Positions 1 through 11,450 of a DNA stretch of 64,000 nucleotides are shown here, one piece after another. The notes below the pieces were generated by a model, which worked only from the letters and a program-made list of their open reading frames with translations, did not search any database and was not told the DNA's origin. This stretch comes from Cyrtodaria siliqua. Lineage: Eukaryota; Mollusca; Bivalvia; Adapedonta; Hiatellidae. The stretch covers positions 124,001 to 188,000 of the forward strand of contig JAWPHD010000289.1 in assembly GCA_037043455.1 (NCBI GenBank), given 5' to 3'. Position 1 is the stretch's first letter; each line of letters starts with the position of its first letter. A program made the translations under genes and the position numbers.

Positions 1-1556
1 CCGAAATAAGAGGTCAGGGATATAGATAAAAAAGAAAAGAAAACTGCTATAATGAACATCAGAAACGAAAATTTACAACAAGAAAAGAGAAGACGAGCTA
101 AAGCTAAGGAGTAACCCAACAAATTCGTAGCAACATTCAATTTACAAACCATATTTACTATATTCACTAGTAAGTGAACTGTATTATTTCAGACAATTGT
201 ATGGTTATAAAATATTATTCTAGTATATTCCAAAGGAAATATATTATTCTATTCATTATACATAATTTGCTCACTATAATTGTGTTTTTATAACTCTCGT
301 TAAGGATACTCATTAAGTGACAAGCAAGAAGTATGTTATTTATGGGACAAGACAAGGGTGTTAGAGGCTCTTGAAAATATCCGCAAGCCTATTTAAATGT
401 ACAATGTCTTTATGTTAATCTTACAATATGACGAAATAAATAACATTTCATTCAGATAGCTGTGGTGACCAGGACTGGACTCTCTGTTCATTCTTATATA
501 CTATATCTAAATAACACAACTTAGATGTATACCATATCCAAATAACACAAATTAGAAAAGGGTCACTCTCAAATGGATTATGAATCCGTACATTCTACTA
601 TAGAAACTGCCAAGAAGAAGACGTTTATATATGTGCATCACAGTGGAATTCTCTTGTTTGTCTGGCAATAAATTGCATGTAGTGCAATTAAGATATAAAC
701 ATGTCCTGGATTGGAAGCAGTTGGTTAAAACATGCTGCCCAAACTTAAACATGTCAGCATCAGGAGAAAGTGTAAATTGACTGCATGTTCGATGTATCAA
801 AGTAAAACAGCAGTCAAGAAAATCTCTGTAAATAACAGTTTCTCAGAATTCATTTTGCTGGCCATTAACGTACAGCCATGCAGCCACCCGAAGAAAAACT
901 TAGTTAACAGTATAGCCAGTTGATCCTGACAGTTGCTACTAAATAAACTGCCATTATCAGTACCAAATACGAATGACTCTGTTAAATTGTGCACAAAATA
1001 AATATTTCCAGAAGAATTCTGGAGACTATGAAATACAGAATTTGTGACTTGGACAACGAGTATGAAACAAAAGTAAAAGTCAGCTGATGTACTTTTAAAA
1101 TCGTAATCATCAATGAATGTTTGAAACATGTGTAGTGTGTGTTGAATATTATTAAAGTCAAATGGATTACAAAATGAAAGTGTAAATTTGTTTTATTCTT
1201 TCCAAAACTTGTTCTGAAAACTTACAAGTCTCCGCTTTCTTCAAGTTATAAACTGTATCAGTCTTAGATTGTGTATGCAGTGAATGTACCATATGACACA
1301 ATATGTGTTGAACATTTTAATATTGATTCATGCCAGACGAAGCCCAGTGTCATTTGAAATATTTTGGTTCTTAAAATTGTATCATTTGTTTCTAGCGTGC
1401 GTGTGCAGAAAGGTGCTATTTTTATAAAAAGTACTTATGCTAAAAGGTGCTAGGTACAAAATACACATTTTTAACAATGGGGTTAAGATTAGCCCTAAAA
1501 CTCATATAACGCATACAGTTACCACTTTTCTCCAGATCTTCGAGGTTGTGAGTTCA
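1..1556. repeat. Segmental duplication, copy 1 (pairs with 18391-20106)
   Basis: The whole stretch aligns in the same orientation with 18391-20106, from the opening CCGAAATAAGAG through CCAGATCTT near 1535. Differences are scattered substitutions and small indels, so the duplication is not recent. ORFs inside it (for example 552-800 and 797-1129 on the minus strand) are also present in the other copy but with altered length and frame, so I do not call them genes. The left end may run beyond the window. Confidence 0.85.
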
Positions 1557-2065
1557 TTGTTCCTCAGATGAACCAATGACATGAATTGAAACTTTCAAAT
1601 GCGATTATCTCAAAGAAATATAAAAAGATCGGTCAGGGGAAGTAGCATTCAAGGAGGACAGTCAACCACAAAACACAGACACAAACACGCAAAAAGATCA
1701 AACAAGAAGGCAAACGTAATAATAAATGCAAACGACAGCACAAACGCGAAAAGGTTTACAAAAGGGCTACCGCCTTGGAACGGTCATTGGCAAAGTAGGC
1801 CACTGGGGGTTTAAACCGGTTCTAGGGTGCACCAAACCTCACACTTACGGGTGGTCCTACTGTCATCCCATTAAAACAGGACAGTGTAAATAAAGAAATC
1901 CCCGCCAGGATCTTATCTCTAACCAACAAGGCAGCATCAATAGGCAATATAAGTAAAACACAAATATGCTCGTGTAAATATAATACAAAAAAACAATAGC
2001 CTAGAAAGACACAATGAATGTATTCAATGACTTGGCAGAAGCCAGAGCAACAAGAGAATAAACCA

Positions 2066-2836
2066 TTAAGAGCACGATAAGAAAGAAAGAAAAAAGGGCC
2101 ACCACCAAGCATGCAGTACGTTGCGAAATGATAGGGTCATAACCTCTTTTGATAAACTTTTTAACAAGTTTAACAAAGATTCATGAAAGTGATCATGACC
2201 AAGAGTCTTACGAAGTTTATAAATCACATCACCATAGAAGTCAGGTTGTAATAGTCCTTGTCGCAGAAGAGTCCTTAAATTACTTTTATATTTGGAAAAA
2301 AGATCAGGGTTATGATAATACAATTTTGCAAAGGTTTTACGAAGTTTATGGTAACGGTAACCCTGATTGAATTCTTTTTTAGTTATACAAAGATTACGAA
2401 TATTAAAGTCCTCAACTCGATTACAAGCTCTTGAAAAACGAATAAATTGAGACACATACACTCCATAAGAAATTGCTCGGGGAACATCCCCATCCAAGTG
2501 GGGATAATTAACAATGTCAAAATTAAAATCATCTCTCTTGTCATAGATTTTGCTAATTATTTCACGATTTTCAATCGAGAGATCTAAATCAAGAAAAGAA
2601 GCGTTATTATCAGATAAATTAGCTTTGTTAAGCTGAAGTTCTTTTGGATAAATATTATTAACCATAGTTGGAAGAAAAGGGTTGTCAATATTCAATATGT
2701 CATCCAGATACCGAGAGGTGTCATTAAAGGCTTCAATAACAGCTGCCTGGGTATCTGGTGAAAGATTCAACATGAAATCTCTTTCATAGCAAAATAAAAA
2801 CAAATATGCGACAAGTGGTGCACAGCTCGTACCCAT
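2066..2836 (-). pseudogene. RT palm and thumb remnant of PLE-A
   Basis: This is the longest open piece of PLE-A (256 residues). It begins at the RT motif MGTSCAPLVA, where the family consensus is MGTNCAPLVA. The catalytic RYLDDILNID motif follows at about residues 42-51, then KIYDKRDDFNFDIVNYPH and SYGVYVSQFIRFSRAC, which are highly conserved in the other copies. After about residue 218 the frame is lost: HDHFH is followed by ESLLNLLKSL instead of TIFVKLVKKF, owing to a single-base deletion. The open frame is therefore partly an artefact and its start is not a real initiation codon in context. Confidence 0.75.
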
Positions 2837-2934
2837 AGGGATACCAACAATTTATCTATAAACGGTGGTTCTATGCCTGATGAAAATATATTTTCTCATG
2901 GGAAGATGAGTGCTTCACAAACTTCACTGCAAAA

Positions 2935-2992
2935 AAAAAGAGTATGATAATAGAGCTTTGGAAACGGCCGAGCACGACACATACGAAATAAG
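2935..2992 (-). mobile_element. Truncated double-hairpin element inside PLE-A
   Basis: Compared with PLE-G (53640-53655), where CTTCATGGCAAGTCCAC is continuous, PLE-A has about 60 extra bases. They begin with an A-run and GAGTATGATAATAGAGC and end at GACACATACGAAAT. They match only the constant end of the double-hairpin family; both hairpins are missing. AA or CAA on both sides could be a short target-site duplication. Confidence 0.75.
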
Positions 2993-3171
2993 TCCACATA
3001 GTATAATTGTCTAAACAGCCGTTAGTAAAAAATGCTTTAATTATTACATGCCAAAAATGTAGTATTTTCTCTAGCGATTGTTTTTTGAATCAGATAAATT
3101 AGCTTGTCTTTAATAAGGGGATGTGGTAAGGTTGTATATAGTGTATAGAAGTGCTTATAGATGAAACTTGA

Positions 3172-3478
3172 CCTTTCGCTCTTCGGGGCATTTAATTTTA
3201 TTAGATACTGGGACCATACGCCGTATGACATGGGGAAGCAAAGAACTCCATGTCCACCGCCGTATGCATGCCGTCTTCGGGATGGTTAAAATTGTGTACT
3301 ATTGATTTTATTAATATTGAGTTCTGCTCAACCCGGGGCTAGACAGCGTGAGCGGTAGCTAGCATATTTCACTACCGCTCATGAACAGTTTTAATCAAAC
3401 CGAGACTGCAATATTTCGTATGTGTCGTGCTCGACCGTTTCCAAAGGTCCATTATCATACTCTTTTTTTATTGAAAAT
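3172..3478 (+). mobile_element. Double-hairpin element inserted in PLE-A RT
   Basis: About 300 bp interrupts the RT frame between the codons matching ACATTTTCA and those matching GTCAAGTTTCATC, as shown by the uninterrupted PLE-G sequence near 53840-53870. The plus strand reads from GCTCTTCGGGGCATT, through the stem GAGCGGTAG / CTACCGCTC and the conserved CCGAGACTGCAATATTTCG, to CATTATCATACTCTTTTTTT. The second stem is damaged here (AGTTTTAATC). Strand is given with the constant T-rich end as the 3' end, which is an inference from truncation patterns. Confidence 0.8.
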
Positions 3479-3794
3479 GTTTCCTGAATTTTTTATAAAT
3501 CGAAATAAAACTAATCCCAGAGTTTTCATAACTTTTATCACAATACAGTTTAACGTGATCTTTAACGACAGTAAGACATGAAGTTAAAAGTTTGGAGATG
3601 TTTGTTGTGGTGCAGGCACTAGAATTAGAAATAAAACGAGCCTCATACGGATTTTTATGTAATTTAGGAATCCAGTACATACATGTAGTAGGCAGTTTAT
3701 TTTGCTTATCGTTTATACCAGCCTTGAAAGTAGGGCACCGAGTGATATGTGCGGAAACAACATCATCCTCAGTAGAAATAACTGGAGTATACAA
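3468..3794 (-). pseudogene. RT fingers remnant of PLE-A
   Basis: The 108-residue open piece contains EDDVVSAHITRCPTFKAGI, then CMYWIPKLHKNPYEARFISN, then TTNISKLLTSCLTVVKDHVK. WIPKLHK.P...RFIS corresponds to the RT region just ahead of the palm in Penelope-like enzymes. The frame continues to YKKFRKHFQ and stops where the double-hairpin element is inserted (junction near 3478). The same stretch occurs on the plus strand in PLE-C near 24110-24330 and, shortened, on the minus strand in PLE-G near 53930-54060. This is part of PLE-A, not a separate gene. Confidence 0.75.
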
Positions 3795-4109
3795 ATAGAT
3801 GCTGCCGAGTACCAGAGATAAAACATAGACGTAATGTAGGCGTCAAACAATAATTACATTATTAGCTGCTTTATCTCCAGGAACTAAAACAAATTTATTA
3901 TGAAATTCCTGAATTCCCCATTTTAAATTACGAAAGGAAAACCTAGGTCTCGGAGGAAGTAAAGAGGGTTAGCATTATAAAAGTTAATACGTGTATCTAT
4001 AATTTTAAGAATTGACTTTAACCATGTAGAAAGCGAAAACTTGAAAAATGTAACATGTCACCTTTTTGCACCAATGGGGCTATAATCCCTGTAAAAAGCA
4101 CTTCTGTAG

Positions 4110-4290
4110 GTTTCTCACCAGCGGCCTTCTTTGCCACTGACCGTTCTAAGGCGGTAGCCCTATTGTCAACCCTTTTGTCTTTGTAATGCCTTATTTTGCC
4201 TTTTATTCATCTTTAAAGTTGTTCTGTCTTTCTGTGTGTGTTTGTGGTTGACTGTCGTCCTTGAATGCTAATTTTGTGTTCGGGTTTTAT
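4110..4290 (+). repeat. PLE 3' terminal repeat, variant 2
   Basis: The segment starts CAGCGGCCTTCTTTGCCACTG, continues GACCGTTCTAAGGCGGTAGCC, and ends with TTTGTGGTTGACTGTCGTCC and a CTTGAATGCTAATTTT tail. The middle differs from the PLE-E/F terminus (CTTTTATTCATCTTTAAAGT instead of the GCCTTCTTGTTTGTCTG type). The same variant recurs near 9100, 9795, 25655, 31900, 32040, 47683 and 58905. Confidence 0.7.
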
Positions 4291-4559
4291 TACCACTCTC
4301 AATATAGCGAAACAAGTAACATTGTGATTGCCATTTGTTAAGTAAATGGTTAAGTATACACCGTTTTCTTTGATTATTATATAACTAGAATGGCATTTGA
4401 AAGTTGTTGACACTACTACGACATTTCACAGTGTGAACATGCCATTTTCGTATGTTAATGACATATACGGTATGCAGTTATTAAGTTAGCAACTGTCATT
4501 TAAAATGATCACATCCTAATAACAAACAAATCCCATTGAATTGCACAACAAACATTCAA

Positions 4560-4785
4560 GGTATTGTCCACCGCCATATGCATGCCAGCTTCGGTATGGT
4601 TTATATTTTGTACTACTGATTTTATGAATATTGAGTTCTGCTCAACCCGGGGCTAGAGGGCGTGAGCGGTAGCTAGCATATTTCACTACCGCTCATGAAC
4701 AGTCTCAATCAAACCGAGACTGCAATATTTCGTATGTGTCGTGCTCGGCCATTTTCATAGGTCCATTATCATACTCTTTTTTAAT
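4560..4785 (+). mobile_element. Double-hairpin element, near-complete core
   Basis: It contains both stems: GAGCGGTAG/CTACCGCTC at about 4665-4695, and CAGTCTC/GAGACTG at about 4700-4722. The T-rich constant end CATTATCATACTCTTTTTT lies at 4765-4783. The left side starts in CCGCCATATGCATGCCAGC, matching the copy at 3172-3478 (CCGCCGTATGCATGCCGTC), so the two share at least 220 bp. Confidence 0.8.
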
Positions 4786-4789
4786 ACCA

Positions 4790-7700
4790 GGAAGCGTAAG
4801 CAATATCATTCTTAAATGTGCAGAGAAATTTGCTTTTAAGATAAAAAACCTTTGTAAAAGTACGAGTAAAAGAAAAGGTTTGCTGTAATTTGTTTATTCG
4901 TGATAATTTTCATTTGACATTGTTTGTACCTATATCTGACACTGTTTAATAAAATACACAACTGTGTATGGTTATTAATGAGGCACTATTAACGTCAGTT
5001 AATCGACAAGGAAGTTCCAACAACACATTTAAACTATTAATTCAGGATGAAACCGTGTTTTTCCTTCGTTTAATGTTTAGAGATTGGCATAAACTGAAAG
5101 TTGTGCGACTTTGTTTGTATGCTGTCCAATCTCTTAAGAAAAGTTTGTGTTAAATACATAAATATCCCATGTCAGATAAGAAATAACATAATTTCAACGG
5201 GTTTATATTGTGCCACGCATTGAGCTGACACACTATAACATATGTTTGGCTATTTTATTTCTTAACTACAAAAGCGAAGCTTATTGCAAAATGTTTGTTG
5301 ACAATTTTTTGCAATAGGTATATTGCATTTATTTTACTGTAATAATCGATCTCTGTGCACAAGACTTTTTCGAGTTGAATTTACCTTAATATGGTTTTGC
5401 TTCAAAAAGTTTCAAATATGATTTTGTTTATTCTTGACCTCATTTTTCATTGATTTCTTCAAAAATGTTTCAGAATAGGTCTTATCTATCTTTAACCATT
5501 TTCCTATACCAAACTCGTACTATTTTACATTCCACGCATATAATACATCATGAAAGGACGTGCAGACAATGTCAGTGCCTCGTGTATCATTTCGTTATCG
5601 ATTGCAAACATTATACAGAATGAAGAAAATCATTCATAAAACAATACTGTCGGAAAAACAACATACTACATGAACATGAAGAACTTCGTTCAATTATCAA
5701 ATAGCGAAAACAAAAATCGAATTAATGAAAGTCGGATTATATGTATATAAGGTTTTTGATATTAGAACTATTTTGAACAAATATTGAACAAGTTTCAATT
5801 TATTTTACGCTGAAATTTAATAATAATAATAAGAAGAAATATATAAGTAAAAATATATCCCTTGTGTGGTACAAAATAGGCTTTGTATAGCTTATGTATT
5901 TTAAAATTTAACATGTGTGGTTTATCTCTCCGTGTGGAAATGTTGCTGTGTTGCATATATTCCATGAAATACAGATAGTAGCATTTGTTTATATTGTTGT
6001 TAACACTTTGAGATAACGATTTATACTTCCAATTGAAAATATAACAAATAAAAACAAAATCTCCAAAATTGAAAACCATTAAAATTCGGTTACATTTTAT
6101 GGTTCAAATTAATTTCAGCATAAAGTAAACTTGCTAACACATAAGTTTATCTCTTGTTTCATTATTCTCGTAGTAGTACTGATTGTATTCAATGGTATTG
6201 CAATGCTTTTTTTACTAAAGAAATGCCATCTTTCAACATTTATTTGTATACATTATGTAAACATGTTCAAGGGCCATATTTATATAACAAACAATATGTA
6301 TATATAATATTACCAAGAAAAAGTGTGTATTAACATTGAACGATTTAAAGGAACCGTTCAACTCCTCCTATCATTATTATTGCGGATGATTTATGGAGAA
6401 AATGATTAGTTACCATATCATTAACACACAAATGCATTTGAACAATTCCTGAACGCTCAGTCGCGCCGCCTTGTTCCATCAGAGTGATTTATCTGTAATA
6501 TTTGTATTTGTATGAGGTCAAGTCATTTGATATATTTTACTTATTACACTTGACACTTGCATAATATAAGTTTTACTCCATAGCCGTAATACAAGCCTAA
6601 AACCCAAATTATTAGATAAAATAATCTTGATATAAATTAAACTGACAATTTTTCAGGAGGCATGTATTTTCTTGTTTTATAATGGTCCCAGATTGATGCT
6701 TTTTAAAAGTGTCCCAGATCGCTACTATTTTATTTTTTGTTTCTGTATCTAAGATTATTAAACGACATTACTAGCAACTGCAAATTTTATACGCATGCTG
6801 TATGACATATAATTCAGATAACTGCAAACGACAAACCCGTTATTTCCGGTTTCAGAGTTTACGAACCCCTCATCCGCAAAAGATCAGTAACTTAAATATT
6901 GGCATGCTTCCATAAATTATGAAACTAAATGTAAAACATTTCATCAGCTATTAAACACCACATTTTAAGAGTAGCAGTTATAGTAAACCAGCTAAAGACA
7001 TAATAGCATTGATAGCGCGTCTCTGCTTTTTCGATATCAACTGGCATATTGGCAAGTCTTATTTAAAATTAAACTGTTATCGGTATATTGCAGAATGAAA
7101 ACGATATGATCTTTCATACCATGCCAATTGCAATTTCGATGGAATACCTAATCTGATATTCTCCACTTAGAACTAATATCGTCTAAACCACGGTCAGGAT
7201 ATGTTACTGAAGTGGACCTACTGCACGGTGATATAAACATGTCTTTAACCGCACTGACTGGATATGTTATCAATCGGAACGTTAACTCTGGCAAAACAGA
7301 GTTGGAGTATATGACTGTATTTATAAATATTGCAGCAAAGTACAGCTCTGTATTGCTTGATAGTGGTATGCATATAGAAGGTAACAATTCCAACCACATT
7401 TGTGACGTTATGTTATTAGATTAAAAAACACATTTAACATATTTTTTATCGATTGTCGTAATATTTGTAATATTATATTCAAGGAGTTTCTCTTTAAATG
7501 ACGCATTTAATCGATTTCCGTACTAATTTAAAAGATTTTTTTTCAACGTGTGCATGAGTATTCAAAGTTTACACATACATAATATCAATTACAACATTTG
7601 AAAAAAGCAAATGTTGCATAATAATGATACAATAGACATCTTTAAATATTCCTTCATAATTTAAGAACAACGAAGAAAAAGCAGCAAAAAAGGAGAACAT

Positions 7701-8400
7701 GCGTATTGGAAGCCTAACTATGTTTACAGTAATGAATAGGTGTAGGAACTTTATTATTGACACTCAGTACATATACACATATACTGCCCTTTTGTAGAAA
7801 ACGTGTCGGCTACAACAATGTTAGTGAAGGCAATATTGTACCCGATATTTGAAAATACATCAACGTGGGAATGATGGATGGAAACAGCAGAGCAACGAGT
7901 ATGAGTTCTTATGAAAAAGAGCCAATTCATACGTTCGAAAAGAGTGAAACGCGATAATTTAGGAAAGAGTAACACTTACATGTTTGTAGAAAGTACCCGC
8001 TGCAAAGTAAAAAACATAATGAAAACATTATAATAAATCACGATATACTGTGATAAGTAACATGGCTGAAAGAGATAAGAAACTTGTATACCTTAAACAA
8101 TAAGTTTAACACTATATTGTACACATCTAGCTTAAATAAATTTAATTTTATTTAATTTATTTAATAATGTGGAGTAATTGAAAGACTTTTGTAAAGCAGG
8201 TCAATTAAAACAATTTACTTTTCCCTCCGCACAATATTGTTTTTGGCGTGTACTGAGCATTTGTTAATTACATCGTTCATGAACTCTGCGACATATATAC
8301 TAGCATATACCATGTTATTTATTGCTATTGCTTTAATCGAGTATAGATAAACATAGGTCATTTAGGGTGTTTAAATTTTGACAACTGCTATGTTAACCTG
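4790..8400. other. AT-rich stretch with no recognised gene
   Basis: Only short ORFs occur (94 residues or fewer), for example 5795-6079 (-), 7212-7424 (+) and 7754-7975 (-). None shows a domain, motif or paralogue elsewhere in the window that I can recognise. Base composition is strongly AT-rich with homopolymer runs, as expected of intergenic or intronic DNA. I see no tRNA-like boxes or long inverted repeats here. Confidence 0.5.
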
Positions 8401-8407
8401 ATTTTTA

Positions 8408-8492
8408 ACAGTTTAAGATCATCGGTCATAATCACTGTCATACAATATTTATTAAAAATGTTAGAAAATTTATCAAAAGAGGTTATGAGTCA
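8408..8492 (+). pseudogene. Remnant of PLE RT C-terminus
   Basis: The bases TTTATCAAAAGAGGTTATGA and the preceding AAGATCATCGGTCATAATCA match the codons for ILGHDHFHTIF...KKFIKRGYD in the other copies. The fragment is short, carries several substitutions and runs straight into unrelated sequence. It is one of the most decayed members of the family. Confidence 0.5.
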
Positions 8493-8699
8493 AGTCTGTT
8501 AATAGTTTGCTGTCGTGTACTTTGCCTTAACCTTTTACTTGTTATTTATTTTGTATGCGTGGTTTTGTTTCACTGTATTAAAATAATGTCATCAGCGTAT
8601 AGAAGTATGAATAATTTAAGCATTCCGATATCAATGCTTTCAGCACCTTTTAAGTAGTATTCGTTCTCTAAGTCATTCAAGTACATAGCAAACAAACAC

Positions 8700-8830
8700 G
8701 GGGATAAACGTAAAGATATTACCTCTCATGAACAGACTCAATGAAACCGATTCTGCTTCTTTCTATCTTGTTTGCGTTTTTTGGGATCTCCTTTTCAGTA
8801 TTTATTGATAAATTGTTCAATAGTGAAAAC
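8700..8830. repeat. Diverged double-hairpin relative
   Basis: CTCATGAACAGACTCAATGAAACCG resembles the hairpin family core but the second stem is imperfect. The following bases (GGATCTCCTTTTCAGTATTTATTG) match 56930-56965 instead, so this is an older related subfamily rather than the main one. Confidence 0.4.
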
Positions 8831-9099
8831 TAAGAATTTGTGTATATTCCCAAATGTTAAATGCAGTACATAAGGTACATTGGCATTAGCCCATTTGTTG
8901 CATATTGGTCATAATGCTAATATAAAAAGATCATTTTTTCTTTATTCGTTCTTTCTGTTTAGAAATGGTCCAATTACAAGGAAATATTAAGCAATTCTGT
9001 GTAAACTATTTTGATTATAATTCCTTGATATTATGTAGTATTGAAGTAAGTGGGGGCAAAACGTTTGTATCATCTTGTATTACGTATTAATGATACCTT

Positions 9100-9350
9100 G
9101 TTGGTTAGAGAATAGTTCATGGTAGGGTTGCCAGTAGGGTAAGTGTGAGGTTTGCTGCACCCTAGAAACTGGTTTAAACCCCCAGCGGCTTTTTCCACTG
9201 ACCGGACCGTTCAGTGGACCGTTTAAAGGCATGTCTTATTTAGCCTTTTATTCATCTTTAAATTTGTTCTTTGTTTCTGTGTGTGTTTGTGGTTGACTGT
9301 CGTCTTTGAGTGCTGCTTTTCCTTTCGATTTTTATATCTATATTCGCTAA
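9100..9350 (+). repeat. PLE 3' terminal repeat, variant 2
   Basis: The stretch runs from TTGGTTAGAGAATAGTTCATGG through CACCCTAGAAACTGGTTTAAACC and GGTTGACTGTCGTCTTTGAG to a TTTTTATATCTATATT end. The central CGTTCCAAGGCGG portion is rearranged (two GGACCG repeats). It is the same family as the tail after PLE-H. Confidence 0.65.
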
Positions 9351-9794
9351 TATATTTTGAACATGCTGAAAGGGAAACGTGTACCATTATGAATCAAACG
9401 TTACTCAACAAGATAAAGAAAAATAAATGAATCATTAATGATAGAGACTTAAGATTACATCAGCCATCAAGTGCTCGTATCTCTTATATACAGCATTTAG
9501 CGTGGCTATAATGGCCCTCTATATATATCGAAAGAAGCCATGTTGCAAACGTATATCTTATGGAAACATTTTAATACATATTTGATTAGAGAGGTAAAAT
9601 AAAAGACAGATAGAAAATTCAATGTTCACATTTTTATAATGCAATTCGTTTATAGCGAAAAATAAATATAATCACTTTCTAATGGATCGAAATGTATAAT
9701 AACCCTTCGGATACCATGCACGTGCACTTTGCCCAGCTAAAGAGTGACGCTATAAACACTTCTATCATCTTGCAGATATAAATGAGAGTAAATA

Positions 9795-9932
9795 TAGATA
9801 TAAAAATCGAACAGGAAAAGCATCATTCAAGGACGACAGTCAACCTCAAACACACACAGAAACAACGAACAAATTTAAAGATGAATAAAAGACCAAATAA
9901 GACATCACAAACGAAAATTGGTTGACAATAGT
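9795..9932 (-). repeat. PLE 3' terminal repeat, variant 2
   Basis: On the plus strand it starts AGATATAAAAATCGAACAGG and passes through GACGACAGTCAACCTCAAAC to GACATCACAAACGAAAATTGG and TTGACAATAG. It stops before the GGCGGTAGCC part, so it is a 5'-truncated copy relative to the constant terminus. Confidence 0.65.
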
Positions 9933-10802
9933 AAGTTGATGACGAGCCATCGCATATCCCCACACTTTTAAATTAGTTACTTTTTGTTTGCGTCAGTGAA
10001 CTCCTCTTGCATTGGCATTCAATTTGCTATGAAACATGACCCATTTTGGCTGGGATAAACAAAGGATGAATCAGTCACATTTAAGAAGTCTACCATCTAT
10101 GTAATGTTAAACTCTATAGGATAGTTCTAAGCAATTGGTTGACTGCAACCAGTCTATGCATCAAGCAAAAGTGAAAATGTAATAACTTATAACCAATTTC
10201 AGGCGTGATAAATGTCGTATGTGACTTTTATGGATGTTCCCCAATATCATGTAACGAAACATTAACATGGATTATTATAAAACAACAAGTCTGAACTATA
10301 CTCATGGTTTCTGTCAAAAGAAGACAATTTATGAATGTAATTTCGTTCCGGTAAAGTTAGAGATTCCATGGGGAATGTTGCAGACTATTTCCCATACAGC
10401 ATACTTAAATATTATTTGTTTTAGACACAGTTGAATCAGGGGAAATCAGTCTATAGTTTCCTAAATACTGACACGTAATATCACCATTCATTTTATTTAT
10501 ACTATTAATATGTTTTGATTAATAAAAGGCATACAGCGGGCAACTACGACTAATTAAACATTATTGCAATATGAGTTGATTTTATGGATCATCAACTTAT
10601 TAACTTATTAATTTGTGTTATACAGAGTCGTCCCAGACAGGCGAAGGGTACATCGTGTACATATTTTATTATCAAAAATATTCATATACTTATTTAACGC
10701 TGGAATGATATTTTTTTGATACGAGCGAACATCCGATAGACCAGGATAAAGAAAATATTATGACATGAGAAATGTTTTAATGCCGAAACACGATAAATAT
10801 AC

Positions 10803-11450
10803 AAACTATTGCAGTCTCTGTTTGATTGAACAGTAATGAAAATATGTTTGCTACCGTTCATGCCCTCTAGCCCCGGGTTGAAAAGAACCCAATATTTAAA
10901 ATGTCAATAGTACAAACTTGAGCTATTCCGAAGATGGTATGCATCTGACGATGAATAAGGAACCTTAAATTTGGTATTTTCATACCTTTCGATGGCCAAC
11001 GGCTTATGGTCCCAGTTTCTAGTAAAATTATTTGCCTTAAATGAGAAAACATTGCGTGAAATAAAATCTAATTTAGTTGGGAGCAGCAGAGTCAACCACA
11101 AACACACACAGAAACAAAGAACAAACTTAAAGATGAACATAGGGCCATAAAAGACATCACAAAAGGAGCCTGCCTATCACAAGTAACGGTAAAAACACTA
11201 AATTAAAAAGCAGACAACACATCCTAAGGGTAATTAGGCAATACTCAGAACCTTTAAAGGCTGGAGTTGAGGAAAAACCTATTTGAAATGTAAGTAAGAA
11301 AACAAAGTATCTGAGAATGTACCGCCGATATCTGTATACAAATATCGGGATAAGCGATCTCCAAAGATCGGAATAAATAATAGTTCTGATTGTAAGCACG
11401 GGAGACATTTTAGCGACCCTACACTACACATGCAACGCTACTGCGATATA
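10803..11450 (-). mobile_element. Long copy of the double-hairpin element
   Basis: The left part (GCAGTCTCTGTTTGATTGAAC, then CTACCGTTCATGCCCTCTAG and CCCCGGGTTGA) is the conserved core, and the whole ~640 bp aligns with 57795-58432. Shared landmarks are GAAGATGGTATGCATC, GTTGGGAGCAGCAG, TATCACAAGTAACGG, AAAAAGCAGACAACAC and ATCGGGATAAGCGATC. The strand uses the constant T-rich end as 3'. The hairpins in this copy are partly decayed, and a variant 2 fragment is nested at about 11088-11163. Confidence 0.75.
11088..11163 (-). repeat. Variant 2 PLE-terminal fragment nested in double-hairpin element
   Basis: AGAGTCAACCACAAACACACAC through AAAGACATCACAAA is missing from the equivalent place in the copy at 58130 (GGAGCAGCGGTTATGAAGCC). 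It matches variant 2 of the PLE-terminal repeat. Its absence from the paralogue indicates insertion after the double-hairpin element was in place. Confidence 0.65.

Larger units (their letters stand above)
1612..4045 (-). pseudogene. PLE-A: broken Penelope-like retroelement copy
   Basis: This is a minus-strand reverse transcriptase copy read from about 4045 down to a 3' end at 1612, where the family's constant terminus (AAAGAAATATAAAAAGAT on the plus strand) is found. The 5' part (around 4045-3480) encodes the N-terminal domain and fingers; the palm follows at 3170-2200. It is interrupted by two insertions of the double-hairpin element (3172-3478 and about 2935-2992). It also has a frameshift just upstream of the GIPMGT motif, a one-base deletion near 2185 that scrambles the C-terminus, and a deletion near 2095 removing the last part of the ORF. 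Relative to PLE-D it is clearly dead. The Penelope-like assignment rests on RT motif order; no GIY-YIG endonuclease was seen. Confidence 0.75.

Noticed and set aside
797..1129. 110-residue minus-strand ORF in the first duplicated block
   Set aside because: The second copy (19287-19505) has a shorter, altered frame with no sign of codon constraint, and no domain is recognisable.
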